Part shown: positions 1-11,232 of the stretch, one piece after another
Position numbering within the stretch: position 1 is the first letter of the stretch
Layout of the letters: every line of letters starts with the position of its first letter
From: Talpa occidentalis
Taxonomy: Eukaryota > Chordata > Mammalia > Eulipotyphla > Talpidae
Direction: 5' to 3'
Length of the DNA stretch: 64,000 nt
Assembly: GCF_014898055.3 (NCBI RefSeq)
Contig: NW_023603184.1
Coordinates: 149,982,149 to 150,046,148, forward strand
Notes under the pieces: generated by a model
What the model saw: only the letters and a program-made list of their open reading frames with translations
Databases searched by the model: none
Told to the model about the DNA's origin: nothing
Position numbers and translations under genes: made by a program

Positions 1-1005
1 AAGCCAGCAGCAAGCTGGACGCACACTCGGCGCCACCGTCCTGGCCTCAGCTGGCCCTGCCGCGGTTTCAAAAGAGACGGGGGACACCTTGGGCTCTGCC
101 CTGGCCCAGCATGCACTCCAGGCACCCCATCCCACACTCGGCTTTCTCGGCTGCACCAAAGCACGACCCCCCACTCTCGCGCCGGGCTGTGCCAGTGAGC
201 ACCCCAGGAAGAGCACCCCAGGAAGAGCACCCCAGCATGAGCACCCCAGCGCAGAAACGCCTACAGAGCCCTGGCCCGCACCGTTCACAAGAGCATCAGC
301 TGCTCCGCATCAGCAGCAGGCTTCCCCGGCATTTTGTTCCAGCCCAAGTATGGGGTGTGACCATTTCTCTCTGGGAGACTCGGGGTGCAGAGGCCTGAGT
401 CAGTGGGCCCGGGCGGGGGGACCTCAGGGGTGCTGCACTCGTGAGAGCATCCAGGAGGCACACAGGTTCCTATTTTGAAGACAAAAGTAGAAAACACAAG
501 ATGGTCAAAAATGTGAAAGTGGGGAAAGGCCTCCATTCAGAAAAAAATAAGGTGCAATAGCAGAAAGAGGGGTGCAGAGCGAGCTGCCTGAGCTCCTCTG
601 CGGCTGTTTGCTCTAAATGCACCCCTTTGGCGCATGCCCAGGGCTCTCACTTGTCCCTGAGCTTTGGCGAAACGCCCTGGAAGAACAAGAGGCGCGTTCA
701 CCCCCGGGCGGGGCTGGAGTCGCTGCCCGGGGTGCTCCCGTGTCTGAGACCCCAGCCCCGCCCCGGTACCCGCACTTGTCTTGGGGGCTGTTCCTTCGGG
801 TTGAGCTTCTAGAATGGAATTTAGCCTCCGACCACAATTGTTTTTTTCCTCCAGCTAAAACCTTATTTTCGAGAAGCTGGGTGGTCTCAGGCGGCACAAT
901 GGCTGCAAGATGCGAGGGGTTCACAGGATTCACAGACGTTCTCGCCCAAGCGACAGCCGGCTTCGCTTCGGCACCGATGTCTGCTGTTGACTTTTTAAAC
1001 TTTTT
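1..1005. other. GC-rich stretch, no gene seen
   Basis: GC-rich single-copy-looking DNA. Open frames exist on both strands, but their translations are rich in Pro, Ser, Arg and Ala and show no domain. The only structure I see is the short tandem repeat listed separately. Confidence 0.5.
192..250. repeat. Short tandem repeat, about 15-bp unit
   Basis: A unit containing GAGCACCCCAG recurs about four times, the first two intervals at 15 bp, with slight unit-to-unit differences. This is a small minisatellite without wider context. Confidence 0.7.
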
Positions 1006-1255
1006 AAAAAAAGATTTATTTTTATTTATGCATACAAGAGCTGGGGTGCAGGCCAGAGGTGTGGGGGGTGAGAGGATTCCCCAGAGACAGAGTGGGGAGC
1101 AGAACAGACAGATCAACTAAAACACACTGCTGAGGGGAGCAGCGGGGAGACCGGAGAGGTCTGCTGTGCCATGGGCCAGCTCCCTGGCCGGGATCGAACT
1201 CAGGCCGCTGTGGTGATGGCGCTGAGACTTAACCCCTGCGCCACCAGGGAGGCCC
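1006..1255 (-). mobile_element. tRNA-derived SINE, full-length-like
   Basis: On the minus strand the element begins with GGGCCTCCCTGGTGGCGCAG, which resembles a tRNA A-box region. A B-box-like GTTCGATCCC segment follows, then a body containing ACCTCTCC and GCTGCTCCCCTCAGCAG, and a tail of CATAAATAAAAATAAATCTTT type. Copies with the same layout occur at about 8.6, 9.2, 28.8, 30.9 and 62.5 kb, plus a truncated one at 5.25 kb. I see no clear target-site duplication for this copy. Confidence 0.85.
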
Positions 1256-2510
1256 TAAGAAATTATTCTTAAGTGCCTTGTTAGGGCTCTGGGTGACCCT
1301 CGGAGGGTCGGAGGCGACATAAGGACACACTGCATGGGATTCTGTCTGTCGGCGCTTGGTGACCTCCCTGTCTCGTCCCCCGCACAGCGTCATGAAGCTT
1401 CCAACAGACTGAGGAAGTAACTGCAGAACAGGCCACGTGAAACGACCCCATGAAAGAGTCACATGAGATATGTGACCTTGGGGACCTGGGTGTTGCGAAG
1501 ACCAGCAGTGTCACCTCTCGGGGGAGCGCCCCTTCTTCCAGAGCAGCGACAGGACTTTTTGGACATTTGATGGGCTCCGAGATGCCCCTTGGGGTTGGCG
1601 ACGGGGGACCCACCAGGTGCCAGCCAGACAAGGTCTCGCCAACAAGACAGGCTCTCCACGGAGAGTGAGGGCCCCCAGGAGGCAGGTCGGGCACTGCGGG
1701 AGGCACGCGGCCCCCAGCAGTTACGGAGCGAGTGGCGGGGAGCGGCCGGCCGGGAGGACGGCACCAGGGCGACTATTCTGGATCTAAAACGGACGGGCAG
1801 ACCTCACAGAACTTAGGTCAGGACTGCGTGTCCTCAAATAGTTCATTTTCATAGCTTCCCCAGGCCGGGGGGCCCCCGGGGTCCCCAGCAGTTGCCTCTC
1901 TGCAGGCCGGAGAGGAACTGGGGACCAGGACTGCCCCACGGGCGCCCGTGGAAGAGGCCAGTGATTTCTCCTGATCGGCGTTTGTGCTGCTGCTTCCCCT
2001 CACCCCGGGCCTGTCTGGTGGGCGAGCCCCAACATGCAGGGGGGCGTAGCAGGGGTCGCCGAGTCCCCCAGCCCTGGCAATGGGGCAGGTCCCCACTGGC
2101 TCGCAGGGGCGCTGAGAGACGCTGATGACAGCACCCCCTGGAGATGGAGCCTGCGTCCTGCCAGCAGCCTCTGAGGGTAAGGAACAGGGACACGGGACCA
2201 GCAGGTCGGCCCCGGCTGCCTTGCGCTCGCCTGCGACTGTCTCCGTGGCTCCCATCAGAATCCGCCGCGTGGGCTCCGCTCAGTTATTCTTAGCTCAACA
2301 GCCCGACAGGGTCAGACAGTGAGTGCTGTTCGCGTTACAAAGTGGGGAGGCAGGCCCCGTCTGCGTGCCGTGAAGACACGGAGGGACCACGCAGACGCCT
2401 GTCTGTCCCGGGACGCAGCAGAGAGGCACGCAGCTTACCAGGGCAGGAGGGGCCGCCAGGGCCGGAGGGGCCCCGGGCCAGAGCAGGGCCAGCTCGGTGG
2501 ACAGGACCGT
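1256..2510. other. GC-rich stretch, no gene seen
   Basis: No domain-bearing frame, RNA gene or recognisable repeat was found here. It ends at the target-site duplication of the RPL10/SNORA70 retrocopy. Confidence 0.45.
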
Positions 2511-2594
2511 GAACCGAAGGTTTTGTTTTTTTTTTTTTTGGTTAAGAATGCGGTTTTTATTTGTGTCACCAACAAGGAGGCAGCTCTTCTGCTC

Positions 2595-2933
<339 letters not shown>

Positions 2934-2958
2934 TCAGGCATGAAGGACCCCTAAAAAG

Positions 2959-3090
2959 GGCTGTCTCCAAGGTCCCTTAGAGCAACCTATATGATCAACA
3001 GGCTGCACTCACTACCGAGGAGGCTGCTGTTTGCAGCCACTGCACACCGGGCCCCATGGGAGGAGAAGCACGGTCGGCTTAATTGGCTGC
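2959..3090 (-). ncRNA. SNORA70: SNORA70-like H/ACA snoRNA retrocopy
   Basis: On the minus strand this 132-nt segment matches what I recall of vertebrate SNORA70 (U70), the H/ACA box snoRNA carried in an RPL10 intron: the start GCAGCCAATTAAGCCGAC, a hinge region with a candidate H box ACAGCA (3025-3030 on +), the 3' hairpin stretch GGTTGCTCTAAGGGACCTTG, and an ACA box at 2962-2964 exactly three bases from the 3' end. The family guides pseudouridylation of 18S rRNA. This copy lies in a retroinsertion just upstream of RPL10 exon sequence, so it is almost certainly not the parental locus. Both conserved boxes are intact, so the RNA could still fold, but with no intronic host its expression is doubtful. 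Confidence 0.85.
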
Positions 3091-3126
3091 CCGAGAACTG
3101 AAGGGTTTTGATGGCTTCCCTCATGC

Positions 3127-3162
3127 TGATTCTAGAATGATTCTAGAACCTGATTCTAGAAT
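3127..3162. repeat. Short TGATTCTAGAA tandem repeat
   Basis: Three imperfect copies of TGATTCTAGAA lie head to tail just beyond the retrocopy. Confidence 0.7.
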
Positions 3163-3201
3163 CTCCCGACATTGCTGGGAGCTCCCACATCACAGCTGAT
3201 A

Positions 3202-3390
3202 TAGCTGCAACGGTACACAGGTTTGTAGGTAAGTGATGGTCAGGCTTTTATAGCGCTGGCCTCTGTGGCCATCACCTATGGCTTTGATTGCCGGAGGTGC
3301 TTGGGAGTGTGGGCGCAGGGCCCGGGGCCCAAGGGTGAGGGCTGCATGAGCGGGCGCACCTGGGCCTGGAGGCTGAGGCTGTGAGGGTGG
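3202..3390. repeat. Unidentified dispersed repeat, copy A
   Basis: It aligns over about 190 bases with 35,511-35,700 in the same orientation. Shared blocks include GCTGGCCTCTG, GGCCATC, the GGGCGCACC plus GGGCCTGGAGGC region, and AGCTGCAA/GGCTGCAA at the left end. I do not recognise the family. Read on the minus strand, this copy has a TATAAAAG motif (about 3249 on +) that the second copy lacks. Confidence 0.65.
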
Positions 3391-5248
3391 CAGCAGAAGA
3401 CGGAGCGGGCACAACGGCTACGGCACCAGGAAACGACACCAGGGAGAACCTAAGGAAAGAGTAAAGGCTCATGGGGTGCTGGGAGGCCTGCAGCCCCCTA
3501 ACCCCCCGCCCCTACCTGGTTGCTGCTCTGCAGGTGGTGCGGAGAGAGCATTAAAGCCTGGGAGCAACCCCCCAAGGGCTCCAGGCTCTCCTCTGCCCTC
3601 TGCCCGGGTCCGTAGAGAACCTGCCCCGTGCTGCTGGCGCCGCACCAGTGGGGTAAAGCGCTGAGCTGAACAGGGAAGACCAGCACTCACCCGCGCACCC
3701 CGCTCTCAGCCAGGAGGGCCTCAGCGTGCGCCCCTGTCCCCTGAGGGCCCAGCGGCTGCCTCCCCCCGGGGGGACAGTTGTCACTGCAGAGTTCCTGGCC
3801 GTGTCTTCACCATTGCCAATCTCTTGTTTTCTGCCGTTGGGTGTCCTGATGCGTGACCAGCTGTCGCATCAGATCCTGGGTACCCACAGGCCTTGCATGG
3901 AATGTTCTGGATTCAGCACCAGGAATCCCAAATAATCGGCAAATCATGGGTAATTGTTTGCAGATGTGCCTCTCGCTGAGCTCTGGGCTGATCACGTTCA
4001 CAGAATTCACCAAAGCAACCGGTGTCCGGGGCCTCAGTCAGCCCACGCACCCTGCGGCCTGAGCCCCCCCCCCCCGGGACATCCTCGGCCAGGAGTCCCG
4101 TGGACCCGCCGTCGCTTGGAGGCGATACCGGCCTGCCCGGGAGATGCCCCTCGGTGTTCTTCTCACTGCCTTTTGCCTTTTTAGTCCCTTCTCTTTGAGT
4201 CTCTTCACAAATCAGCCCAATGCTAAAAGCAAATTCTCTCCAGTGTCTTCAAATCTAGGAGAAAAGTCAGTAATTTGCTTTTGAAAAATGAATTATGACA
4301 AACATCGTGGACTGTCGCCCGCGTCACTGTTGCCAGCTTGAGATCGGCCTGCGGGCACCTGTAAGTGCCAGGCGCTCCGAGATGGAGACGCGGCTTCCTG
4401 GTGCTGGTCTCTGGGGGGCCGGGCTGTCCCGGCGGCGGACGGTCTCCTGCCCGGGGCGCTCCTGGCGCTCCTTCTCCTCAGAGCCCCCAAGTGAGGGGAC
4501 GGTGGGCTGGCTGGGGGTCTGGTGGGGGCACCCCGGCTGGGGCCAGCACCTCCCCCACTTAGAAGCCCCGGGGGGAGTCCTGCCATGCTGAAGCACCAGG
4601 AAGGTGCAGGTGGGGCCCCCCCATCCTCCTGGCAGGACCAGGGGCGCCTGCACCTGAGCAGTGGGTGGGCAGGTGAGCGGTCACTTCCAGGACCTAAGAA
4701 CCCCTCGCCCCACACGTAAGCTTTTCTCCGACATTCGGGGTGCACGTCCCTGGAGCGTTTCCTTCCTCGCGGCGGTCAAGCCCCGGTTCTGCCTGTGGGC
4801 CTGCGGGTGTCGGCAGGTGAGACGGGCCTCACTGTGGGGGTGCACCTGGCCTGGCTCCTCCGTGTCTGTCTTTCAAATGAGGTTGGGTTATTTCTAGGGT
4901 CCTTTTCTGATGAACAAACCAACAAGCTGGCACATAATTGCGTGGTGCTCAGATGTGGTGTTCACGAGGAAGAAGTGGGGGGACGCCTGCACCAGGTGTC
5001 CTGGGGGAGGGGCTGATGCCCCAGGTGTCCTGGGGTGCGCTTGGGTCTTGCCCTGGGTGACGGGAGGCCCCTCAAAGGGTCAGCCCACGGAACAGGGGCG
5101 GATGGACCCCTGTGGTTTGAGAGGGACAAAGGGAAATTGAGAAATTTGAAAGTTTGCACCAGACAGCACGTAAATAAAAATGTGGTTTCTCACAGCCACA
5201 TGGGTAAAAACAGAGGGCATCCTGCCTTGTTGTAAAAGAGCTTCCTAC
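3391..5248. other. GC-rich stretch, no gene seen
   Basis: Mostly GC-rich unique-looking DNA with a 9-10-base C run near 4,068. A short AT-richer part lies around 4,170-4,300. No coding or RNA gene is supported. Confidence 0.4.
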
Positions 5249-5395
5249 GGGCCTCCCTGGTGGCGCAAGGGGTTAAGCACAGCACTGTGAAGCTGTGGGG
5301 CCCCACAGGCTCTCGGGCCTGGCATGGCATCTGCAGATGTGAGAGGGACAAAGCCTGGGAGCAACCCAGGGGCGAGCCGTCCCTGGCCGTTGTGA
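5249..5395 (+). mobile_element. tRNA-derived SINE, head fragment
   Basis: It begins with GGGCCTCCCTGGTGGCGCA followed by GGTTAAGCACAGCACTGTGAA, the same head as the other SINE copies. It then degrades after a GGGAGCAACCCA block, without the CTCAGCAG body or AATAAA tail. It is either truncated or rearranged. Confidence 0.7.
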
Positions 5396-5804
5396 GTCAC
5401 CCACACCGCGGTGGGCACAGCCCCTTCCTCCCTTCCCCCTAAGGACCCCAGTTCTGTGCCTGTTGAACTAAGAAGAGTCAGGCGGTTCTGGGGTCTCCCT
5501 GCTCCCCACAGCCTTGTCCATTCATGCCCAGGCTCAGCGTGGGTCGAGCCTGTCCCACAGCAGTCGAGATCTTAGCCCCGGGGGTCTGTGCTCGGGTAGC
5601 CCCAGGTGTCCCAGAGCCAGCTCTCCCCAGGGGCCTGGGTCTCCTCCACACACCCCGCCCCCCAGGTATTTCCTTCATGTCTCCCACGGACCAGAGGGAG
5701 TGAAAGGCCTCGTGGCCTGGGCCTGAGCCCGCCATCCTCAGGGAGCCCGGGTGAGTCCCCTGAGCGGAGCCGCGGCCCCTCCAAGCCGCCTCCGAGCCCG
5801 GGCG

Positions 5805-5975
5805 GGGCTGTTTATTTTGGGTCTGATGAGTAAATCATGTGGAACAAAATCAAAAGCGCTGCTGAAGCCAACGCAGATGACATCTGTCACTTCCCCTTAA
5901 TCATCAGGCGGGGAGGCCCGGGATTAATTAGACAGGCGCTTTCAAACATTTGCCAACAGTGACTCCACGCCCCCC
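5805..5975. promoter_or_regulatory. Candidate conserved regulatory element
   Basis: An AT-richer island in GC-rich DNA with a dense set of developmental transcription-factor-like words: TGTTTATTTT (forkhead-like), GAGTAAATCA, TTAATCATCA, ATTAATTA (5923-5930, homeodomain core) and TTTGCCAACAG. The lack of CpG decay and repeats suggests constraint. This is inferred from motif density only. Confidence 0.33.
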
Positions 5976-6214
5976 TCTTTTTTTTTAATGCACTAGCAAG
6001 TGAAAAGAAGGAATTTTCACACTTTCTTGTCATGCTTTGAGTCAGGGTTTGAGGTGAAGTGTCCAGTCTTTTCTCTTTAAGAGTGCACGTGTGTCCTGCC
6101 CTCCGCTGCTCAGGGCCTGGCCCTCAACTCAGTCCCTCTTGATTCTTTAGCATTTGTCCACCGGGCTAGGTGGACCCTGCCGCGGGCACCAGACGGGACA
6201 CCGCCTGGGCTGAG

Positions 6215-6310
6215 CTGCCTCTAATTGAAAAGGGAGTCACGTGGGGAGGGTCTCGGGAGGGCTGTGATTAATCCAGGGTAATTAAAATCACACTGGTCGT
6301 GTCACCGCCT
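6215..6310. promoter_or_regulatory. Candidate conserved regulatory element
   Basis: It carries CTCTAATTGAAAA, GATTAATCC (6266-6274, Otx/bicoid-like) and GGTAATTAAAATCAC close together, with CACGTG-type E-box sequence between. It may belong to the same regulatory unit as 5,805-5,975. Confidence 0.28.
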
Positions 6311-6734
6311 ACCCTGGCCGCATCCTGAGGGAGGCGCCGTGCTCTTGGGGGCCTCCAGCCGTCGGTCACTTGCCGCCGCTGCACGTGTGACCTGGGCATC
6401 ATCACCATCACCCACCTCTTTGGGCACGCGTCCCCGACCCCAGGGAATGGCTGTCTCCACTGCCTTGGCCTTGAGACAGACGCAGGCGCAGGACAAACCC
6501 CACACTTGCAGGCCGCTGAGAGTGTCCTGGCCGCCACCTGTCCCTCCCCGCCCATTTGTCCAGATTGACAGGGTGACCCCCTCTGACCGCTCTCACTTGG
6601 AGGCCCCGGTCTCCCGGCGAACCTTCCTGGAACTGTCTTCCGCCATCCAGCCTTCCTGGAGGCTCTAATCCTCCAGCTCCCCGTGTGCTTGTGTGTTGAC
6701 AGGCGGGAGAAACTGAGGCAGGATGGACAGAGCC

Positions 6735-6935
6735 TTGAGCTTGCTCATGAGCCCTGGACTTGAGGGCCAGCTCTCCAGCCGCTGGGCACCCTGCCTCACC
6801 TCTCGGCCTCTGGTGTGCACTCTGAGGGCGGCTAGTGTCTTTCTCACAGAGGCTGCAAGGATTAAGTTAGCATAGAAAGAAAATGTGTCTGGATCCACCC
6901 CTAGTAGCGGTGGCGCTTCATAAATGCCAGTGAGA
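6735..6935 (+). mobile_element. MIR SINE fragment
   Basis: The order of elements follows the MIR core as I know it: a Ser/Pro-type CCTGCCTCACCTCTCGGCCTC stretch, a GTGTCTTTCTCACAGAGGCTG part, GCAAGGATTAAGTTAGCAT, and a CTTCATAAATGCCAG end corresponding to the usual AATAAATG end. It is heavily diverged. Confidence 0.55.
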
Positions 6936-7739
6936 CACCAGCGTCCAGAGTGACACTTGACTAAGCTTCGGGAGGGGACGAGAGACCTCCCACCGTGACG
7001 GGAGGTGCCCGGGAAGCCAGCTGACATCAAGACTCACGGAGAACCAGCCCCCCGGAGGATCAAGGGCCAGTTGCTGTGGTTGGGACCAGGCGGCAGGAAA
7101 TAAATCTGCTAGAAAATGAGTTTCTAAGTCAAAGCGAAATAGGGAAAATTATTCTAATCCTCCGGGCTCGTGCTGTGGGTGTGAATCCGGGGTACTTGTC
7201 CCGGAAGCGAATCCCTCTGGCCCGCCGGCCTTCCCCGCGGGGCCGCGCTGCTGCATCGGGGCTGAGGAGCGAGGCCCTGTGAGCTGTTGTTTTCCAAGTT
7301 TCAGTCTCCAGATTCCAAAGCCTTGAGAACACCCCATTTTGAGATCTTGAGATCTTGAGAAGTTTGAGGTCAGGGTCTTTCTGGAGGGAGAGGGAGGTCT
7401 CAACTCTCCTTCAACCCTCTTGAAGTCAGAAGTGAACTAACTAAAGCTGTTGCCAAATTTCCTCTCAATTCAACTTCTGAAAATATGGGAAACAATAGTG
7501 GCGGTTCAGGAATTTGGGGACTGGGCTGAGAAGCAAAGAGGGGCCTCCTTTGACCCAAGCAGGGTGGAGCTGGGCAGTTAGGGTTTGGTCTCTGGAGTAG
7601 GGCCTCAACCTTCAGGCACAGAGTGTAGCCGGTCAGCTCCTGTCAGTGTGTGTAACAAAAGACCGGGCATCCCATCCAGGGGTAAATTTTACATGCAGCC
7701 TGTGCATTTGTGTGTAATTCAGCCTTTTGTTTTCAGGCA

Positions 7740-8115
7740 CCACCTTCAGGATATAATGAAAGCTGCCAAGCAGAGGAAGCAGCAGGAGGAGCTAGTCATG
7801 GTCAAGAGTAAAAAGAATTCGTGGAAACAGACCCCCCAATGACCCAGGTTTTGGAATTACTGATGACTTTAAGATGACTCTGATCGGCATGTTTAAAAAG
7901 TCTCAAGAAAAGGTAAATATAATGAAGAAGGAGGTGAAGCGTTTATAGAGATGTGGAAACCCGAAAAACAAGCCAAATGGAAATGGTGGCACCGAAAATA
8001 CAGTATCTGGGGGAAAAAAAAAACGGATGTATTAATACCAGACTTGATATAACAGGAAAAAAAATAAGTCAACTGGAAAAAGAGAAGTCAGTAGAAAACC
8101 TCATCTCCCCAGTGT
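7740..8115 (+). mobile_element. Decayed LINE-1 fragment, 5'/ORF1-side
   Basis: An A-rich, coding-like segment with several stops. The order GCCAAATGGAAATGGTGGCA, ATACAGTATCTGG, TTAATACCAGACTTGATAT and AGTCAACTGGAAAAAGAGAA fits the purine-rich ORF1-side region of old L1 or HAL1 elements. The exact subfamily is unknown. Confidence 0.45.
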
Positions 8116-8590
8116 TTTCTAAATTTAGTTATCACTTCAAGGTAGTGAAATGTGCAGATCTCAGGCTGGTGGTTGGTGCATTTAGACGAGTCCTCGCGTG
8201 CAGGCTGCGCGCGTTTTCAGGGGTGCGTTCCCATCCCTGAGGAAAAGTCTCCCCCTCGCTGATGCCCCCTGACCATTACCTGGGGCGACCACAGCTCTGA
8301 TTTTCTTCCCCCGCTGATTCCTGTTTACTCTTCTAGAACTTCTAGACTTTTCTGGACTTTCATATATATTGTATGAAATCATGCAAACCATTCTCTTTGC
8401 TATCTGGCTGCTTTGCTTGGATAATGACTTCTCGAGGCCAGGGCACGCCGCTGCACACATCAGAGCTTCTTTCCGCTGGTGAATGGGCTCTGCTTTACCG
8501 GCAGGCTATGGTCTGCTCACCGCTCTCCGGTGCGCGGGCAGCTAGGATGGTTTTTTTCTCAAATAAGTTTGCTGTGAGTATTCCTGTACG

Positions 8591-8876
8591 ATTTTTTTTT
8601 AAGATTTATTTATTCATTTATTTATGCATACAAGAACTGGGGTGCAGGGCAGAGGTGTGGGGGTTGAGAGGATTCACCAGAGACAGAGTAGAGAGCAGAA
8701 CAGACAGTTCTACTGAAATACACTGCTGAGGGGAGCAGCGGGGAGACAGAAGAGGTCTGCTGCGCCATGTGGGTCAGCTCCCTGGCTGCCCTGGCTGCCC
8801 GGGGATTGAACTCGTGCTGTAGAGGCTGCAGATAGCTTCACAGTGCTGTGCTTAACGCGGCTACCAGGGAGGCCCC
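8591..8876 (-). mobile_element. tRNA-derived SINE inserted in L1
   Basis: On the minus strand the GGGCCTCCCTGGTAGC head is followed by the B-box-like and CTCAGCAG body and ends in an ATAAATGAATAAATAAATCTT tail with a poly(A). Weak target-site duplications CCTGTACGATT (8583-8593) and CTTGTGTGATT (8876-8886) bracket it. Confidence 0.85.
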
Positions 8877-9185
8877 TTGTGTGATTCTTTTTGTGAACAT
8901 ATGTGCACTTAAGTGCACAAGGCGGGAAAGTAGAAGAGAGTTGCTGGGCCACAGCGGGTGTTCAACCTTATGAGAAGCGGCCTGGCTGACTTGCAGGACG
9001 GTCTCAGGTCATAGGGCTCCCAGCGAGAGGAGCTCCTGTCTGTCCCACACCCTTGCCAGCATCCAGGGTGTCACCTTCTTAATTTCATCGGACCAGTGGT
9101 GTGTGTTGTGGCACCCCCTGGCTTTAATTTTCACTTACTTGGTAATTCATGAAGTTGGACCCTTTTTCCAGTGTGTTTTATTCTT

Positions 9186-9450
9186 TTTTTTTTAAAGTTT
9201 GTTTATTTATACAAGAGCTGGGGTACAGGCCAGAGGCGCAGGAGGGTGAGAGGATTCACCAGAGACAGAGTGGGGAGCAGAACGGGCAGATGACTGAAAA
9301 CACTGCTGAGGGGAGCAGCGGGCGAGACAGGAGAGGTCTGCCGCACCATGTGGATTGCTCCCTGGTTGGCCTGGAATTGAACCCGCGCTGCAGAGACTGC
9401 GAACAGTTTCACAGCACTGCGCTCAACCCACTGCGCCACTGGGGAGGCCT
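9186..9450 (-). mobile_element. tRNA-derived SINE with perfect 15-bp duplication
   Basis: Same family, minus orientation. The flanks GTGTGTTTTATTCTT at 9171-9185 and 9451-9465 are identical, which fixes both ends and points to a rather young insertion within the old L1. Confidence 0.9.
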
Positions 9451-9644
9451 GTGTGTTTTATTCTTGCAGGAAGGCCCATTTGAATCCTTTGGTCCATATT
9501 TTATTAGATTATGTATTTTAATGAGTAATAGTTTGTGTGTTCCAGACACAAGTTCCTTGGCTGGCATATGTGAGCTCCTTTTTCATGGCGAGAATGACTC
9601 TCCCAGTATGAAAGCTTCCTGCCTTCGATTCCCGTTGCTGAGAT

Positions 9645-10110
9645 AGTGGATGACCAAAAAGTAGCCTCTTAAAGAAAACACCCACGCACGATTGCACAGG
9701 CCTGAGGGGCAGGGTCAGCACGGTCAGCAGACGAAGAGCAGAGTATAGGCGTGGCCTGCAGCTGACACCTGAGCGTGGCTTCCTTCCCTGCTTCCTGGGG
9801 CTGACCGGACTCACCTGCAGGTGCAGAACAAAGAGCTCCATTTCCCTGATATGTGCCCCCCGCCCCCGGTCCCGCACCTTCATTTCAACCCCGTGCGCTG
9901 GGCATCCCTGCCCTCTGCCCGCCTCCCCTGCCATTTGTTTTGGATCCTTCCAGATAATTCGGGATAATCTCCTATTTTAAGGTTGACTGATGGGTCATCT
10001 TAATTAATCCTCTAAGTCCCTGTTGCTGTGTCATCCAGCATATTCATGGGACTCACCCTGGGAACCAAGGTCACGAGGTCACTATTCTGCCCACCTTAGC
10101 GCTGCCCAGA
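9645..10110 (+). mobile_element. Ancient mammalian interspersed repeat (name not assigned)
   Basis: The order CAGATAATTCGGGATAATCTCC, TATTTTAAGGTTGACTGAT, CATCTTAATTAATCC, TGTGTCATCCAGCATATTCATGG and TATTCTGCCCACC corresponds to the 3' part of a common old mammalian repeat that starts with a 'TTAGTGGCTTAAAACAAC' type block. I cannot give its database name. Confidence 0.55.
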
Positions 10111-11126
10111 ACTAGTGATGGCAGAGAAAGGGAACCGCAAAGCTGGTGTCTCCTTCCAGCCCTGATTTGTCAGGAGAGACGGACGCTGGTGCCCACCCAT
10201 GCCTGTGCGGCTGCTGCCCCCTGGAAGGGCAGGGACAGACCCCGGGGGCCAGCGTAGCCCACTCTGCGGCCAGCCAGCCCATCTTCTCAGGTGTGGCCGA
10301 AGCCACCCCACATGGGGCTGAGAGCTGACTGGGCTCCCCACTTAGTCTTCCCGGCAGCCCCGGGAGCCTGGCATCATCAGAGGGGTCTGAACGGCCACCT
10401 GCTGTCGGGGAGCCTCTCCCTGCACTGCATCCCCCAGCACGAACCCGTCCCTGCCCCGTGGCGGGGCTCTGAGAGGGGCAGCTGAGCCCAGTGCCCTGGC
10501 GCCACTGGCCAGTGGGTGAACCCGGCCCGCCACAGTCGCGCTGATTCTGCCCACCTGGCCGTCCCAGCGATCACCGGGAAGGCAGGTCAGAGCTGTGTCC
10601 GAGGCGTCTGCATCTTTTTAGGTCTGGACGGGTTTTGAGAGCTCTCAAAGCAAGACCCAGAAGCAGTGGCTGGTAGCGGGGGAGGGGAGACGGGCGCAGA
10701 CCCCACCGGCCTCCGCTGACCGAGCCGCTCGAGGGAGCGCCGGGCCAGAAGAATGAAAGGTGTCCCAGGAGGGTCGACGGTTGCCGCCAGCCCGTCCCGA
10801 GGCCCCGGGGCCCCTGCAGGAAGGCCGATGCGCGCTGGCGGTGGCTGACGGCACTGTGCGCTGCGCTCGGCACGCCAGCAGCTGCCAAGGGCCCCGCGGA
10901 GCACCAGGTGCCGTGCGATTAGCCAGAAATGGAAGCGAGAGCAAATAAGGGAGCTCTCCAGTCGGGACACTTTCAGAGATGAGCCCAGACTGGAGCCGGA
11001 GGTGCTGGGAACAGGTCCGTGGCCAAACACATTTACAAAACGCGCCTCGCTTTACCTAACTGGAGACGGTGCGTGTCAGGACGTCAAGGCGTCTGGGCAT
11101 CCTTGGGGTAAAGATCCAATTAACTT
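10111..11126. other. GC-rich stretch, no gene seen
   Basis: CpG-rich, especially 10,560-10,920, with overlapping open frames on both strands that encode only low-complexity, GC-driven peptides. Confidence 0.4.
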
Positions 11127-11232
11127 GCTCTCTCCACCTCTCTCCACCTCGCTCTCTGTCTCTCTGTCTCTCTGTCTCTCTGTCTCTCTCTCTCTCACAC
11201 ACACACTCACACACACACACACACACACACAC
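11127..11232. repeat. Compound microsatellite (TCTCTGTC)n-(CT)n-(CA)n
   Basis: CTCTCCAC units pass into four TCTCTGTC-type units, then a CT run, then about 20 CA dinucleotides with one ACTC interruption. Confidence 0.95.

Larger units (their letters stand above)
8290..9640 (-). mobile_element. Ancient LINE-1 3' end, split by two SINEs
   Basis: Outside the SINEs at 8,591-8,876 and 9,186-9,450, the text follows the antisense of the L1M ORF2-end/3' UTR: TTCTAGAACTTCTAGAC, ATATTGTATGAAATCATGC, the GTGAGTATTCCTGTAC plus TTTGTGAACATATGTGC pair flanking the first SINE, GTTGCTGGGCCACA, CACACCCTTGCCAGCATC and TCCAGACACAAGTTCCTTGGC. It is non-functional. Confidence 0.75.
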
